The notes below the pieces were generated by a model, which searched no databases, was not told the DNA's origin, and saw only the letters and a program-made list of their open reading frames with translations. Below, one piece after another: positions 17,833-26,429 of a stretch of 64,000 nt of DNA. The first letter of the stretch is position 1. Every line of letters starts with the position of its first letter. Origin of the DNA: Belnapia mucosa. GTDB taxonomy: Bacteria > Pseudomonadota > Alphaproteobacteria > Acetobacterales > Acetobacteraceae. Made by a program: the position numbers and the translations under genes. The stretch is from NCBI RefSeq assembly GCF_016775475.1, contig NZ_JAEUXJ010000013.1, forward strand, positions 58,857 through 122,856. Reading direction: 5' to 3'.

Positions 17833-18141
17833 ATGCGCCGCCTGACGCTCACCCTCCTCGCCTGCGCGCTGCCCCTGGTGGCAGCCGCGCAGGAGGCCTC
17901 GGTCCGCATCACCAACCGTGGCACGCGCGACATCCAGGAGATCTATGTCGCCTCCGCCGGGGTGAATGCCTGGGGCGACGACCGGCTCGGCAGCAAGACC
18001 CTCGGCAGCGGCGCCAGCCACCTGGTGCCCCTGCCGCCCGGGCAATGCGTGAACGACATCCGCATCGTCTTCGACGGCGGCGAGGCGAAAGAGCGCCGGC
18101 GGATCAATACCTGCAGCCAGGGCGACCTCGTCTTTCCGTAA
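17833..18141 (+). CDS. Small secreted protein, beta-rich, function unknown
   Basis: A 102-residue protein with a signal peptide (RRLTLTLLACALPLVAAAQ). The mature part (VRITNRGTRDIQEIYVAS, then NAWGDDRLGSKTLGSG, then PPGQCVNDIRIVFDGGE, then INTC) matches a widespread family of small exported alphaproteobacterial proteins with a conserved DDRLG-type core and two Cys that may form a disulfide. Its function is not known to me. It follows the secreted hydrolase by 13 bases, so co-expression is likely. Confidence 0.8.
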   Translation: MRRLTLTLLACALPLVAAAQEASVRITNRGTRDIQEIYVASAGVNAWGDDRLGSKTLGSGASHLVPLPPGQCVNDIRIVFDGGEAKERRRINTCSQGDLVFP

Positions 18142-18204
18142 CGGCACGCATCGTTGACAGGGAAGGTCCGGGGCACGACGTTCACGGCAGCGGGAGTAAT
18201 CGCC

Positions 18205-19995
18205 ATGGCCAGTTCCGACCAGACCAAGAAGTCCTTCAAACTGCGCAGCCAGCGCTGGTTCGACGACCCGGAGGATCCGGGCATGACCGCGCTCTATGTC
18301 GAGCGCTTCCTGAATTTCGGCATGACCCGCGGCGAGCTGCAATCCGGCAAGCCGATCATCGGCATCGCCCAGACCGGCAGCGACATCGCCCCCTGCAACC
18401 GCCACCACCTGGCGCTGGCCGAGCGGGTGAAGGCCGGCATCCGCGACGCCGGCGGCATCCCGCTGGAATTTCCGATCCACCCGATCCAGGAGACCGGCAA
18501 GCGCCCGACCGCGGCGCTCGACCGCAACCTCGCCTATCTCTCGCTGGTCGAGATCCTGCACGGCTATCCGATGGATGGCGTGGTGCTGACGGCCGGCTGC
18601 GACAAGACGACGCCGGCCGTGCTGATGGGCGCGGCGACGGTCAACATCCCCGCTATCGTCCTCTCCGGCGGGCCGATGCTGGACGGCCACTGGAAAGGGC
18701 GGCTGACCGGCAGCGGCACCATCGTCTGGGAAGGCCGCAAGCTGCTCGCCGAGGGCAAGATCGACTATGACGGCTTCATGGAGCTGGTCGCCAGCAGCTC
18801 CACCAGCGTCGGCCATTGCAACACCATGGGCACGGCGCTGTCGATGAACTCGCTGGCCGAGGCGCTGGGCATGTCCCTCCCCGGCTGCGCCGCCATCCCC
18901 GGCCCCTACCGGGAGCGCGGCCAGATCGCGCATGCGACCGGCAAGCGCATCGTCGAGATGGTGCATGAGAATCTGCGCCCCTCCGACATCATGACGCGGG
19001 AGGCCTTCGAGAACGCCATCATCGCCGCCTCGGCGCTCGGTGCTTCCACCAACTGCCCGCCGCATATCATCGCCATCGCCCGCCACATGGGCGTCGAGCT
19101 GAAGATCGAGGACTGGGACCGCCTCGGCCACGACATCCCGCTGCTGGTCGATTGCCAGCCGGCCGGCCGCTTCCTCGGCGAGGCCTTCCACCGCGCCGGC
19201 GGCGTGCCCGCGGTGATGAAGGAGCTGCTGGATGCCGGCAAGTTGCATGGCGGGGTCATGACCGTCACCGGCCGCAGCCTCGCTTCCAATGTGGAGACGC
19301 TGGAGGAGCCGGACCGCGAGGTGATCCGCCCCTACAGCACCCCGCTGAAGGAGAAGGCCGGCTTCGCCATCCTCTCGGGCAACATTTTTGATAGTGCGGT
19401 CATGAAGATCTCGGTGATCGACAAAGCGTTCCGGAATCGGTTCCTGTCGAACCCGCCGGGCGTCTTCGAGGGCAAGGTCGTCGTCTTCGAAGGGCCGGAG
19501 GATTATCACGACCGGATCGAGGACCCCTCGCTCGGCATCGACGAGCACACGGTGCTGGTCATCCGCAATTGCGGCCCGGTCGGCTATCCCGGCAGCGCCG
19601 AGGTGGTGAACATGCAGCCCCCCGCGGCCCTGCTGAAGGCCGGCATCGACAGCCTGCCCACCATGGGCGATGGGCGGCAGAGCGGCACCTCGGCCAGCCC
19701 CTCCATCCTCAATGTCTCGCCCGAGGCGGTGGTGGGCGGCGGCCTCGCCCTGCTGAAGTCGGGCGACCCGATCCGCATCGACCTCAACACCCGCAAGGTC
19801 GACCTGCTGATCCCGGAGGCGGAGCTCGCCGCCCGCCGTGCCGCCTGGCAGCCGCCCAAGCTGGTCAACAAGACCCCCTGGGAGGAGATCCAGCGCAGCA
19901 TGATCGGCCAGCTCGGCACCGGCGGCTGCCTGGAACCGGCGACCCTCTACCTCGACGTGCTCAACACCCGGGGCGAGAGCCGGCACAACCACTGA
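18205..19995 (+). CDS. IlvD/Edd-family dehydratase, probable sugar-acid dehydratase
   Basis: A 596-residue [Fe-S]-dependent dehydratase. The start is the ATG giving MASSDQTKKS, with GCGGGAGT upstream. The cluster-binding cysteines are Cys64 (DIAPCNRH), Cys132 (TAGCDKTTPA) and Cys205 (VGHCNTMG); DK follows Cys132 as in the Mg site. The SGTSASPSILNVSPEA segment near the C-terminus is also typical. The length and the PCNRHH form suit pentonate/hexonate dehydratases (arabonate, xylonate) rather than biosynthetic IlvD. The SDR and FAH-type genes that follow support sugar-acid catabolism to a 2-keto-3-deoxy acid. The exact substrate is unknown. Confidence 0.87.
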   Translation: MASSDQTKKSFKLRSQRWFDDPEDPGMTALYVERFLNFGMTRGELQSGKPIIGIAQTGSDIAPCNRHHLALAERVKAGIRDAGGIPLEFPIHPIQETGKRPTAALDRNLAYLSLVEILHGYPMDGVVLTAGCDKTTPAVLMGAATVNIPAIVLSGGPMLDGHWKGRLTGSGTIVWEGRKLLAEGKIDYDGFMELVASSSTSVGHCNTMGTALSMNSLAEALGMSLPGCAAIPGPYRERGQIAHATGKRIVEMVHENLRPSDIMTREAFENAIIAASALGASTNCPPHIIAIARHMGVELKIEDWDRLGHDIPLLVDCQPAGRFLGEAFHRAGGVPAVMKELLDAGKLHGGVMTVTGRSLASNVETLEEPDREVIRPYSTPLKEKAGFAILSGNIFDSAVMKISVIDKAFRNRFLSNPPGVFEGKVVVFEGPEDYHDRIEDPSLGIDEHTVLVIRNCGPVGYPGSAEVVNMQPPAALLKAGIDSLPTMGDGRQSGTSASPSILNVSPEAVVGGGLALLKSGDPIRIDLNTRKVDLLIPEAELAARRAAWQPPKLVNKTPWEEIQRSMIGQLGTGGCLEPATLYLDVLNTRGESRHNH

Positions 19996-20003
19996 GGCCT
20001 GTT

Positions 20004-20031
20004 GGGAAATGCGCCGCAAGGCGCATTCCCC
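20004..20031 (+). terminator. Hairpin after the sugar-acid dehydratase gene
   Basis: A near-perfect stem of 12 bases closes on a GCAA tetraloop: gggaaatgcgcc then gcaa then ggcgcattcccc. It begins 9 bases after the dehydratase stop. No long T-run follows, so it may work as a processing or Rho-assisted terminator. The position between two transcription units fits termination. Confidence 0.6.
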
Positions 20032-20168
20032 GATGGCTTGCCTATAGGGTTGCGCCATCCATTTCCTGAATGGTGCCCATCCACCGTTTCCTGTTTGCGT
20101 TGCTCCGCAACAGGCCTATCTCTCCTCGCAACGGCCGGACCCGATCCGGCCCCCGAGGAGAGACTTCC

Positions 20169-20420
20169 ATGCGCAACTCCATGATGCCGCTCGCCGCGCT
20201 GCTGCTCGGCCTGGCCGGCCCGGCCCTGGCGCAGCAGACCCCGACCGAGGATGCCGCCGCCCGCACGCTGGCGCAGAATGCCCGCGTGTCCTTCGGCCGC
20301 CCTGTCGCCGCCCCGCCGCCGGCCCCGGTGGCGAATGCCGCCCCCGCCCTGCCGGTCGCCATTCCGCGCATCGCCCAGCCGCCGCGCCGCCTCGCCATGG
20401 CCACCAACCCGGCCCGCTGA
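20169..20420 (+). CDS. Small secreted Ala/Pro-rich protein
   Basis: An 83-residue predicted exported protein. GAGGAGAG lies 6-8 bases before the ATG. The signal peptide is RNSMMPLAALLLGLAGPALAQ. The mature ~60 residues are rich in Ala and Pro with no recognised domain (VAAPPPAPVANAAPALPVA). Nothing indicates function; it could be a cell-envelope protein. The strong ribosome binding site and signal peptide favour a genuine gene. Confidence 0.62.
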   Translation: MRNSMMPLAALLLGLAGPALAQQTPTEDAAARTLAQNARVSFGRPVAAPPPAPVANAAPALPVAIPRIAQPPRRLAMATNPAR

Positions 20421-20457
20421 CCCCGGGTTGACGCCAGCCGCCGGGCCGTGATCATGG

Positions 20458-20474
20458 CCCCCCGATAAGGGGGG
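20458..20474 (+). repeat. C6-GATAA-G6 hairpin covering the SDR ribosome binding site
   Basis: Six C, a five-base loop, then six G. The G-run is the only Shine-Dalgarno-like sequence for the SDR start at 20481. If the stem forms in mRNA, the ribosome binding site is masked, so it could act as a weak translational brake or as a terminator for the small gene upstream. Confidence 0.4.
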
Positions 20475-20480
20475 TTCGCC

Positions 20481-21230
20481 ATGGCAGGCAGGCTGGCAGG
20501 CAAGCGGTGCTTCGTGACGGCGGCAGGCCAGGGCATCGGCCGGGCCACGGCCCTGGCCTATGCCGCCGAGGGCGCCAGCGTCGTCGCAACCGATCTCAGC
20601 GCCGAAAAGCTCGCCGGCCTCGGCGAGGCGGGGATCGAAACCCGCGCTCTCAATGTGCTGGACGATGCCGCCGTCGCCGCGGCGATCCAGGCGGCCGGCC
20701 CGCTCGACGTGCTGTTCAACTGCGCCGGCTTCGTCCACCAGAACACGATCGAGACCTGCACCGATGAGGAGTGGAATTTCGGCTTCGCGCTGAATGTCCG
20801 CTCCATGTGGCAGACGATCCGCGCCGCGCTGCCGGGGATGCTCGGCAAGGGCGGTGGCGCCATCGTCAACATGTCCTCCGCCTGTTCCTCGGTGAAGGGT
20901 GCGCCGAACCGCTTCCTCTACGGCACCACCAAGGCCGCGGTGATCGGCCTGACGAAATCCGTCGCCACCGAGTATGTGACGCGAGGCATCCGCTGCAACT
21001 GCCTCTGCCCCGGCACGGTCGATACGCCGAGCCTCGGCGAGCGCATCTCGGCCAATGCCGCCGCCGCCGGCAGCGAGGAGGCGGCCCGCGCCGCCTTCGT
21101 CTCCCGCCAGGCCATGGGCCGGCTCGCCACCGCCGAGGAGATGGCGGCGCTGGTCGTCTATCTCTCCGCCCCCGAAAGCACCTTCGTCACCGGCCAGTCC
21201 ATCGTCATCGATGGCGGCTGGACTTTGTAG
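20481..21230 (+). CDS. SDR oxidoreductase, 2-keto-3-deoxy-sugar-acid dehydrogenase-like
   Basis: A 249-residue classical SDR with an intact active site: cofactor motif TAAGQGIG, the NCAG motif (FNCAGF), Ser in NMSSACSS, and the YGTTK catalytic pair. The C-terminus is FVTGQSIVIDGGW. The NCAGFVHQNTI and NMSSACSSVKG segments resemble the group containing 2-keto-3-deoxy-L-fuconate dehydrogenase and DHRS6/BDH2. It lies between an IlvD-type dehydratase and an FAH-type hydrolase, the same order of chemistry as the Xanthomonas L-fucose route. Oxidation of a 2-keto-3-deoxy acid to a 2,4-diketo acid is therefore the best inference. Confidence 0.85.
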   Translation: MAGRLAGKRCFVTAAGQGIGRATALAYAAEGASVVATDLSAEKLAGLGEAGIETRALNVLDDAAVAAAIQAAGPLDVLFNCAGFVHQNTIETCTDEEWNFGFALNVRSMWQTIRAALPGMLGKGGGAIVNMSSACSSVKGAPNRFLYGTTKAAVIGLTKSVATEYVTRGIRCNCLCPGTVDTPSLGERISANAAAAGSEEAARAAFVSRQAMGRLATAEEMAALVVYLSAPESTFVTGQSIVIDGGWTL

Positions 21231-21268
21231 TTTGCGCGCCGGCGCTCTGAACCCATGAGGAGACTTCG

Positions 21269-22120
21269 ATGAAACTTCTGCGCTACGGCCCCGACGGCCA
21301 GGAAAAACCCGGCCTGCTCGATGCTTCGGGCACCATTCGTGACCTTTCGGGCGTCATCCCCGACCTGGCCGGCGAGGCGCTCTCGGCCGCCGGCCTGGCC
21401 AAGCTCGCCGCCCTCGATCCGTCCAGCCTGCCGGCCGTCTCCGGCAATCCGCGCCTCGGCCCGCCGGTCACGGGGATGAAGAACCTCATCTGCATCGGTC
21501 TCAACTATGCCGACCATGCCGCCGAGACCGGCGCGCCGGTCCCGAAGGAGCCGATCGTCTTTCTGAAGTCCCTCGGCGCACTCAGCGGCCCGAATGACGA
21601 CGTCATCATCCCGAAGGGCAGCGTGAAGACCGACTGGGAAGTCGAGCTCTGCATCGTCATCGGCTCCAAGGCCAAATGCGTGAGCGAGGACCAGGCCCTC
21701 GACCATGTCGCCGGCTATGCCGTCGGCAACGACGTCTCCGAGCGCGAGTGGCAGATCGAGCGCGGCGGCGCCTGGGACAAGGGCAAGGGTTGCGACAGCT
21801 TCGGCCCGGTCGGCCCCTGGCTGGTGACGAAGGACGAGGTGCCGGACCCGCAGAACCTCAGCATGTTCTGCGACGTCGACGGCAAGCGCATGCAGGACGG
21901 CAGCACGCGCACCATGATCTTCGGGGTGAAGACCATCGTCTCCTACGTCTCGGGCATGATCACCCTGCATCCGGGCGACGTGATCTTCACCGGCACGCCG
22001 CCGGGTGTCGGCCTCGGCCAGAAGCCCTCGCCGATATTCCTGAAGGCCGGGCAGACGATGAAGCTCGGCATCCAGGGCCTCGGCGAGCAGACGCAGAAGA
22101 CCGTCGCCTACGAAGGCTGA
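21269..22120 (+). CDS. Fumarylacetoacetate-hydrolase-family protein, diketo-sugar-acid hydrolase-like
   Basis: A 283-residue FAH-fold hydrolase. Landmarks are NLICIGLNYADHAAETG, the metal-binding acidic residues in DWEVELCIVIG, GYAVGNDVSERE, and the C-terminal PGDVIFTGTPPGVGLGQKP. Proteins of this type cleave a C-C bond in acylpyruvates or 2,4-diketo-3-deoxy sugar acids. With the upstream SDR and dehydratase, a 2,4-diketo-3-deoxy-acid hydrolase giving pyruvate plus lactate or glycolate is likely. GAGGAGA sits 7 bases before the ATG. It is 38 bases downstream of the SDR gene. Confidence 0.88.
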   Translation: MKLLRYGPDGQEKPGLLDASGTIRDLSGVIPDLAGEALSAAGLAKLAALDPSSLPAVSGNPRLGPPVTGMKNLICIGLNYADHAAETGAPVPKEPIVFLKSLGALSGPNDDVIIPKGSVKTDWEVELCIVIGSKAKCVSEDQALDHVAGYAVGNDVSEREWQIERGGAWDKGKGCDSFGPVGPWLVTKDEVPDPQNLSMFCDVDGKRMQDGSTRTMIFGVKTIVSYVSGMITLHPGDVIFTGTPPGVGLGQKPSPIFLKAGQTMKLGIQGLGEQTQKTVAYEG

Positions 22121-22153
22121 GGCAGGCGCCGGCCGCGAGGCCGGCACCCCATC

Positions 22154-23122
22154 TCAGGCCAGTTCGGGGATGACCCAGAGCGGCCGTTCCCCCCGCGCCA
22201 CGCGCTGGCAGTTGTCGAAGGCGTTGCGGAAGCGCGCCTGCTGGTTGTCCCAGGTCGGCCCCGCATAATGCGGGGTCAGTACCACATTCTTCAGCCGGAA
22301 GAGCGGGTTGTCCGCCGAGGGCGGCTCCTGGTCGAAGACATCGAGGCCGGCGCCGGCGATGGTGCCGGCCTCCAGCGCCGCGGTCAGCGCCACCTCATCC
22401 ACCACCGGGCCGCGGCAGGTATTGACCAGGTAGGCGGTCGGCTTCATCCGCGCGAGTTCGGCCGCGCCGATCATGTGCTTGCTCGCCGGCGTCAGCGGCA
22501 CATGCAGCGAGACGATGTCGCTGCCCCGCAGGATCTCGCCCAGCAGCTTGAAGCGGACCGAGAGCGCATCCTCCTCCGCCTCGGAGACGCGGCGGATGTC
22601 GTAGTAGTGGACCGTCATGCCGAAGGCATTGGCCAGCCGCGCCACCTTTTTGCCGATGGCCCCGAGCCCCACGATGCCGAGGGTCTTGTCGCGCAGCTCA
22701 TAGAGCTTCGTGCTGCCCGGGTCGTTGCCGCGCCAGCGGCCGGAGACGACGTTCTCATGCTGCCAGACCAGGCGCCGGCAGGTGGCGAGCATCAGCATCA
22801 GCGCATGCTCGGCCACCGCCGTGGAATTGGCGCCGCCATTGTTGCAGACGGGGATGCCCGCCGCCCGCGCCGCCTCGATATCGACCGTGTCGTAGCCCGC
22901 CGAGAGCAGCTGGAAGAGCTTCAGCTTCGGCGCCGCCGCATAGAAGCCGGCATCGATCGCCCGGTTGCCGAAGCCGACCAGATACTCCGCCTCCCCGATC
23001 GCCGCCTTGAAGGCCTCGCTGCCGAAGGGCGCGATCACCAGCTCCATGCCCGAGGGCGCCAGCTCCCTTGCGATCTCGGCCGCGCTCAAGGCGCTGTCCA
23101 TCATGACGATCCGTGGCGGCAT
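22154..23122 (-). CDS. D-2-hydroxyacid dehydrogenase
   Basis: A 322-residue NAD(P)-dependent 2-hydroxyacid dehydrogenase. The fold is shown by LGIVGLGAIGKKVARLANAFG (Rossmann motif), VNTCRGPVVDE (substrate Arg), LDVFDQEPPSADN (Glu) and LTPHYAGPTWD. The His position of the usual TPHxA is kept. It converges with the sugar-acid hydrolase gene and could reduce or oxidise a small hydroxyacid such as glycolate/glyoxylate or lactate from that route; this is inference. It starts 14 bases after the monooxygenase gene and is probably in its operon. Confidence 0.88.
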   Translation of the reverse strand: MPPRIVMMDSALSAAEIARELAPSGMELVIAPFGSEAFKAAIGEAEYLVGFGNRAIDAGFYAAAPKLKLFQLLSAGYDTVDIEAARAAGIPVCNNGGANSTAVAEHALMLMLATCRRLVWQHENVVSGRWRGNDPGSTKLYELRDKTLGIVGLGAIGKKVARLANAFGMTVHYYDIRRVSEAEEDALSVRFKLLGEILRGSDIVSLHVPLTPASKHMIGAAELARMKPTAYLVNTCRGPVVDEVALTAALEAGTIAGAGLDVFDQEPPSADNPLFRLKNVVLTPHYAGPTWDNQQARFRNAFDNCQRVARGERPLWVIPELA

Positions 23123-23136
23123 GGCCTTGTCTCCCC

Positions 23137-24453
23137 CTAGAATTCGAGGAGATTGTCGCGGAACTGCGCATGCGCATAGGCCCGGCGGGAAAGGCCACGC
23201 CGTTGCAGCGCCGGCACCAGCCCATCCGCCACCTCGGCCACGGTGCGGCGGCTGACATCGCCCATGGAGAAGAGGAAGCCGTCGCCACCCACCTCCTCCA
23301 TCACCTCGCCCATCTGTGCCGCAACCGAGTCCGGCGTGCCGACCAGCTCCACCGAGCCGGAGCTACCGCGATAGTCGAGCATCGCCTGCCGCAGCGAGCG
23401 CTTGCCGGCGACGCGCTTGAAGTCATCCAGGCTCTGCTGATGGCCGTTGGTCTGCAGGTCGAGCGTATCGACCGGCGCGTCGAGGTCGTAGCGCGCGAAG
23501 TCGATATTGGTGATCTTGCCGAAGAAGGCGAGGAGCTGCGGCACCTGCGCCTCGGCGCGAGACTTGCGCTCGGCCAGCTTCGCCTCCGCCTCGGCCTGGC
23601 TGCCGGCGATGACGGGGTTGACGAGGAAGAGGACCTTCACCCGGTCCGGGTCGCGCCCCTGGGCGGCGGCGCGGGCGCGGACATCCTCGCGATAGGCGCG
23701 CATCGCCGGCGCGCCCTTGATGCTGGCGACGATGGTATCGGCATGGAAGCTGGCGAATTGCCGCCCGCGCGGGCTGCCCCCCGCCTGGGCGATGACCGGC
23801 CGCCCCTGCGGGCAGGGGCCGCTGTTGAGCGGCCCATGGGTGCGGAACCAGCGCCCCTCGAAATCCACCGCATGGACCTTGGTGTGGTCCACCAGCACCC
23901 CCGATTCCCCGTCGGCGATGATCGAACCCGGCTCCCAGCTGTCCCAGAGGCCGTTCACGACCTTCATGTATTCATCGGCCATGTCGTAGCGCAGGTCATG
24001 GTCCGGCAGCTTGTCGAGGCCGTAATTCCGCGCCGCGACATCCGAGCTGCCGGTGACCATGTTCCAGCCGATGCGCCCGGCCGAGATCTGGTCGAGCGAG
24101 GCGATCATCCGTGCCAGCAGGTAGGGCGGGTGGGTGAAGGTGGCGAAGGTGGGGACGATGCCGATCCGGCTGGTGGCGGCGGCCATCAGGGTCGCGGTGA
24201 TGGCCGGGTCCTGCCGCGGCACCGAAAGCCCGTGCTTCAGGTAGATCTCGCGCGAGCCGCCATAGCTCTCCCCGACATAGGAACTGTCCTCGATCAGCAC
24301 ATAGTCGAAGCAGGCGCGCTCCAGGTGGCGGGCCATGTCGCAGAAGAGCTCCGGCTGCATCCAGTCGCGGCCGATGGCGCCGGTGAAGGGCTCGCCCCAG
24401 GCCTGGACCGAGGAACCCTGGAGGAACCAGCCGAGATGGAAGGGACGGGGCAT
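23137..24453 (-). CDS. FMN-dependent monooxygenase, NtaA/SnaA/DszA family
   Basis: A 438-residue flavin-dependent LLM-class monooxygenase of the nitrilotriacetate/dibenzothiophene-sulfone group. These use FMNH2 from a partner reductase to cleave C-N or C-S bonds. Typical segments are HLGWFLQGSSVQAWG, FDYVLIEDSSYVGESYGGS, DQISAGRIGWNMVTGSSD, AARNYGLD, DLRYDMADEYMKVVNGLWDSWE and VIAQAGGSPRGRQFA. The start codon shares one base with the stop of the upstream hybrid kinase gene (TGATG), so translation is coupled. No flavin reductase gene is seen nearby. The substrate is unknown. Confidence 0.9.
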   Translation of the reverse strand: MPRPFHLGWFLQGSSVQAWGEPFTGAIGRDWMQPELFCDMARHLERACFDYVLIEDSSYVGESYGGSREIYLKHGLSVPRQDPAITATLMAAATSRIGIVPTFATFTHPPYLLARMIASLDQISAGRIGWNMVTGSSDVAARNYGLDKLPDHDLRYDMADEYMKVVNGLWDSWEPGSIIADGESGVLVDHTKVHAVDFEGRWFRTHGPLNSGPCPQGRPVIAQAGGSPRGRQFASFHADTIVASIKGAPAMRAYREDVRARAAAQGRDPDRVKVLFLVNPVIAGSQAEAEAKLAERKSRAEAQVPQLLAFFGKITNIDFARYDLDAPVDTLDLQTNGHQQSLDDFKRVAGKRSLRQAMLDYRGSSGSVELVGTPDSVAAQMGEVMEEVGGDGFLFSMGDVSRRTVAEVADGLVPALQRRGLSRRAYAHAQFRDNLLEF

Positions 24454-26276
24454 CAGGGGAAACTCCGGGTGATGATCCCGGAGCCATGCAGGCTCCGTGC
24501 CGCCTCCGCCGGTGCTCCCATCGGGGCGGTGACGCGGGCGAGCTCAGCCAGCAGGGCGGCGCGCCCGACCGGCTTGGCCAGATGCCCATCCATCCCCGCC
24601 GCGAGGCAGGCGGCGCGGTCCCCGGCGGCGCCGGCGGTGATGGCGATGACCGGCAGCCGCGCCGCCGGGCCATCCATCGCGCGGATCATCCGGGTGGCGG
24701 CGAGGCCATCGAGCGGCCGCATCTCCACATCCATCAGCACCGCATCGGGCAGCGGGTCGGATTGCAGCGCGGCCAGCGCGCTCATCCCATCCGCCGCCTC
24801 CTCGACCCGGTGGCCGGCCGGCTCCAGCAGGGCGCGGGCGAGGTTGCGATCGGGCGAGGCGTCGTCCACCACCAGCAGGCGGAGGCTGCGGCCGGGCTCC
24901 GGCGCCTCGGCCGCCGGGGCGGGCAGGAGGAGGGTGAAGCGGTTGCCCTGGCCATCCGGCCCCGGCGCATGGCGCAGCGAGCCACCCATGGCCCCGGCCA
25001 GCGCCGCGGCGATGGCGAGGCCGAGGCCGGTCCCCTCCCCCGCCTCGCTCCCGCCCCAGCCGGGGGCGACTTCGCCCGAGGGCTCCTCCGGCAAGGCGGG
25101 ACCGGTATCGGTAACATAGAGGCGGAGAAGACCCTCCCCCCAGGCCGCGGCCAGCGCCACCCGGCCGCCGGGCGGGCTGGAGCGGATGGCGTGGCCGAGC
25201 AGGCTCATCAGGATCTGCCGCAGCCGCTGCGGGTCGCAGGCGACCCGCTCGGGCAGGTCCGGCGCCAGGTCCAGCCGCAACTCCTGCCCCCGGGCGGTGG
25301 CGGTGGCTTCCGCCTGGGCCAGGCTGGCGCGCAGCGTCTCGGCCAGGGGGACCGGGCGGAGGGCGAGGTCGAGCTGGCCGGCCTCGACCCGGCCGAGATC
25401 CAGCGCGTCGTTGACGATGCCGAGGAGCTGGCCCCCCGCCTCGACCAGGAGGCGGGCCTGCTCGCGCTGGACGGGGCCGAGCGCCGGGTCACGGGCCAGC
25501 ACCTGGGCCATGCCATAGACGGCATTCAGCGGGGTGCGCAGCTCGTGGCTCATCCGCGCGAGGAAGCGGGACTTGTTGCGGCTGGCGGCATCTGCCCGGT
25601 CGCGCGCCGCGGCGAGGCCCGCATTGGATTGCCGTTCCGCGCTTTCCCGGGCGATGGCGACCAGCATCACCGCGACGCCGGCGAAGCAGGCCAGCATGGC
25701 CACGGCCAGGGCATCGTTCCAGGACGCGACCGGCAGGGTGCGCATGGTCGTGCCCTCGAAGCCGAACCAGGCGGCGAAGGGGATGCGAGAGAAGCAGAGC
25801 GCGCCGAAGATGGCGAAGACGCCGATCAGGGGCGCGTGCGAGGGCAGCGGCGCCACCCGCATCCCGCAGCGGAATTCCCAGGCAATGAGCAGCGCATAGA
25901 GGCCGAAGAGGCCGGAGATGAAGGAGACCCGGATCGCCAGCTGGTCCAGCACCAGGGGCAGGAGGGCGAGCCAGAGCAGGGTGCCGCCATAGCGCAGCGC
26001 CGCCAGCGGGCGGGCGCCCCGGAAATGCCGCGCGCCGGCCCAGAAGCAGCCGAACCCCAGGAGCAGGAGGGAATTCGGACCGGCGATGCGGAGCCAGTCC
26101 GGCATCTCCGGCGCCGCACGGGCCGCGGCGCCGATGGCGATCAGCAGGCAGGCCAGGCTCCATTCCCGGAGCGCGGATTGGCGCCTGTCCTGACGCCAGA
26201 GGATGCCCAGGATACAGGCGAAAACGAGCGCCAGCATGAAGGCCATAGCCAGCCGCGTGGCCGGCGGGAAACTCAT
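24453..26276 (-). CDS. Membrane hybrid histidine kinase with a degenerate N-box
   Basis: A 607-residue hybrid kinase. Residues 1-210 hold about six or seven hydrophobic segments in place of a periplasmic sensor. HisKA has His244 in RMSHELRTPLNAV. In the ATPase domain the N-box reads QILMSLLGHAIRSS, so the usual Asn residues are Ser359 and His363. DTGPAL (G1) and GTGLGLAIA (G2) remain. A receiver at ~464-580 has DD470-471, Asp515 in LMDVEM and Lys567 in LAKP, so it looks competent. The start is the ATG after GGGGGA. The stop overlaps the monooxygenase ATG. Confidence 0.86.
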   Translation of the reverse strand: MSFPPATRLAMAFMLALVFACILGILWRQDRRQSALREWSLACLLIAIGAAARAAPEMPDWLRIAGPNSLLLLGFGCFWAGARHFRGARPLAALRYGGTLLWLALLPLVLDQLAIRVSFISGLFGLYALLIAWEFRCGMRVAPLPSHAPLIGVFAIFGALCFSRIPFAAWFGFEGTTMRTLPVASWNDALAVAMLACFAGVAVMLVAIARESAERQSNAGLAAARDRADAASRNKSRFLARMSHELRTPLNAVYGMAQVLARDPALGPVQREQARLLVEAGGQLLGIVNDALDLGRVEAGQLDLALRPVPLAETLRASLAQAEATATARGQELRLDLAPDLPERVACDPQRLRQILMSLLGHAIRSSPPGGRVALAAAWGEGLLRLYVTDTGPALPEEPSGEVAPGWGGSEAGEGTGLGLAIAAALAGAMGGSLRHAPGPDGQGNRFTLLLPAPAAEAPEPGRSLRLLVVDDASPDRNLARALLEPAGHRVEEAADGMSALAALQSDPLPDAVLMDVEMRPLDGLAATRMIRAMDGPAARLPVIAITAGAAGDRAACLAAGMDGHLAKPVGRAALLAELARVTAPMGAPAEAARSLHGSGIITRSFP

Positions 26277-26429
26277 CCGTTGGTCCCCCGTCTGGGCCGG
26301 CAGCCGGGCCGGGGCAGGCTGCGGCGTGACCGCGCAGGATGCAGCCCGGGTTGCGCAGCAGCAGATTGCGTGCCCGCAAGAATAGAGCCACGTCCGCGGC
26401 CAAATCAACCACCCGGCAGGGTTTAGTAC

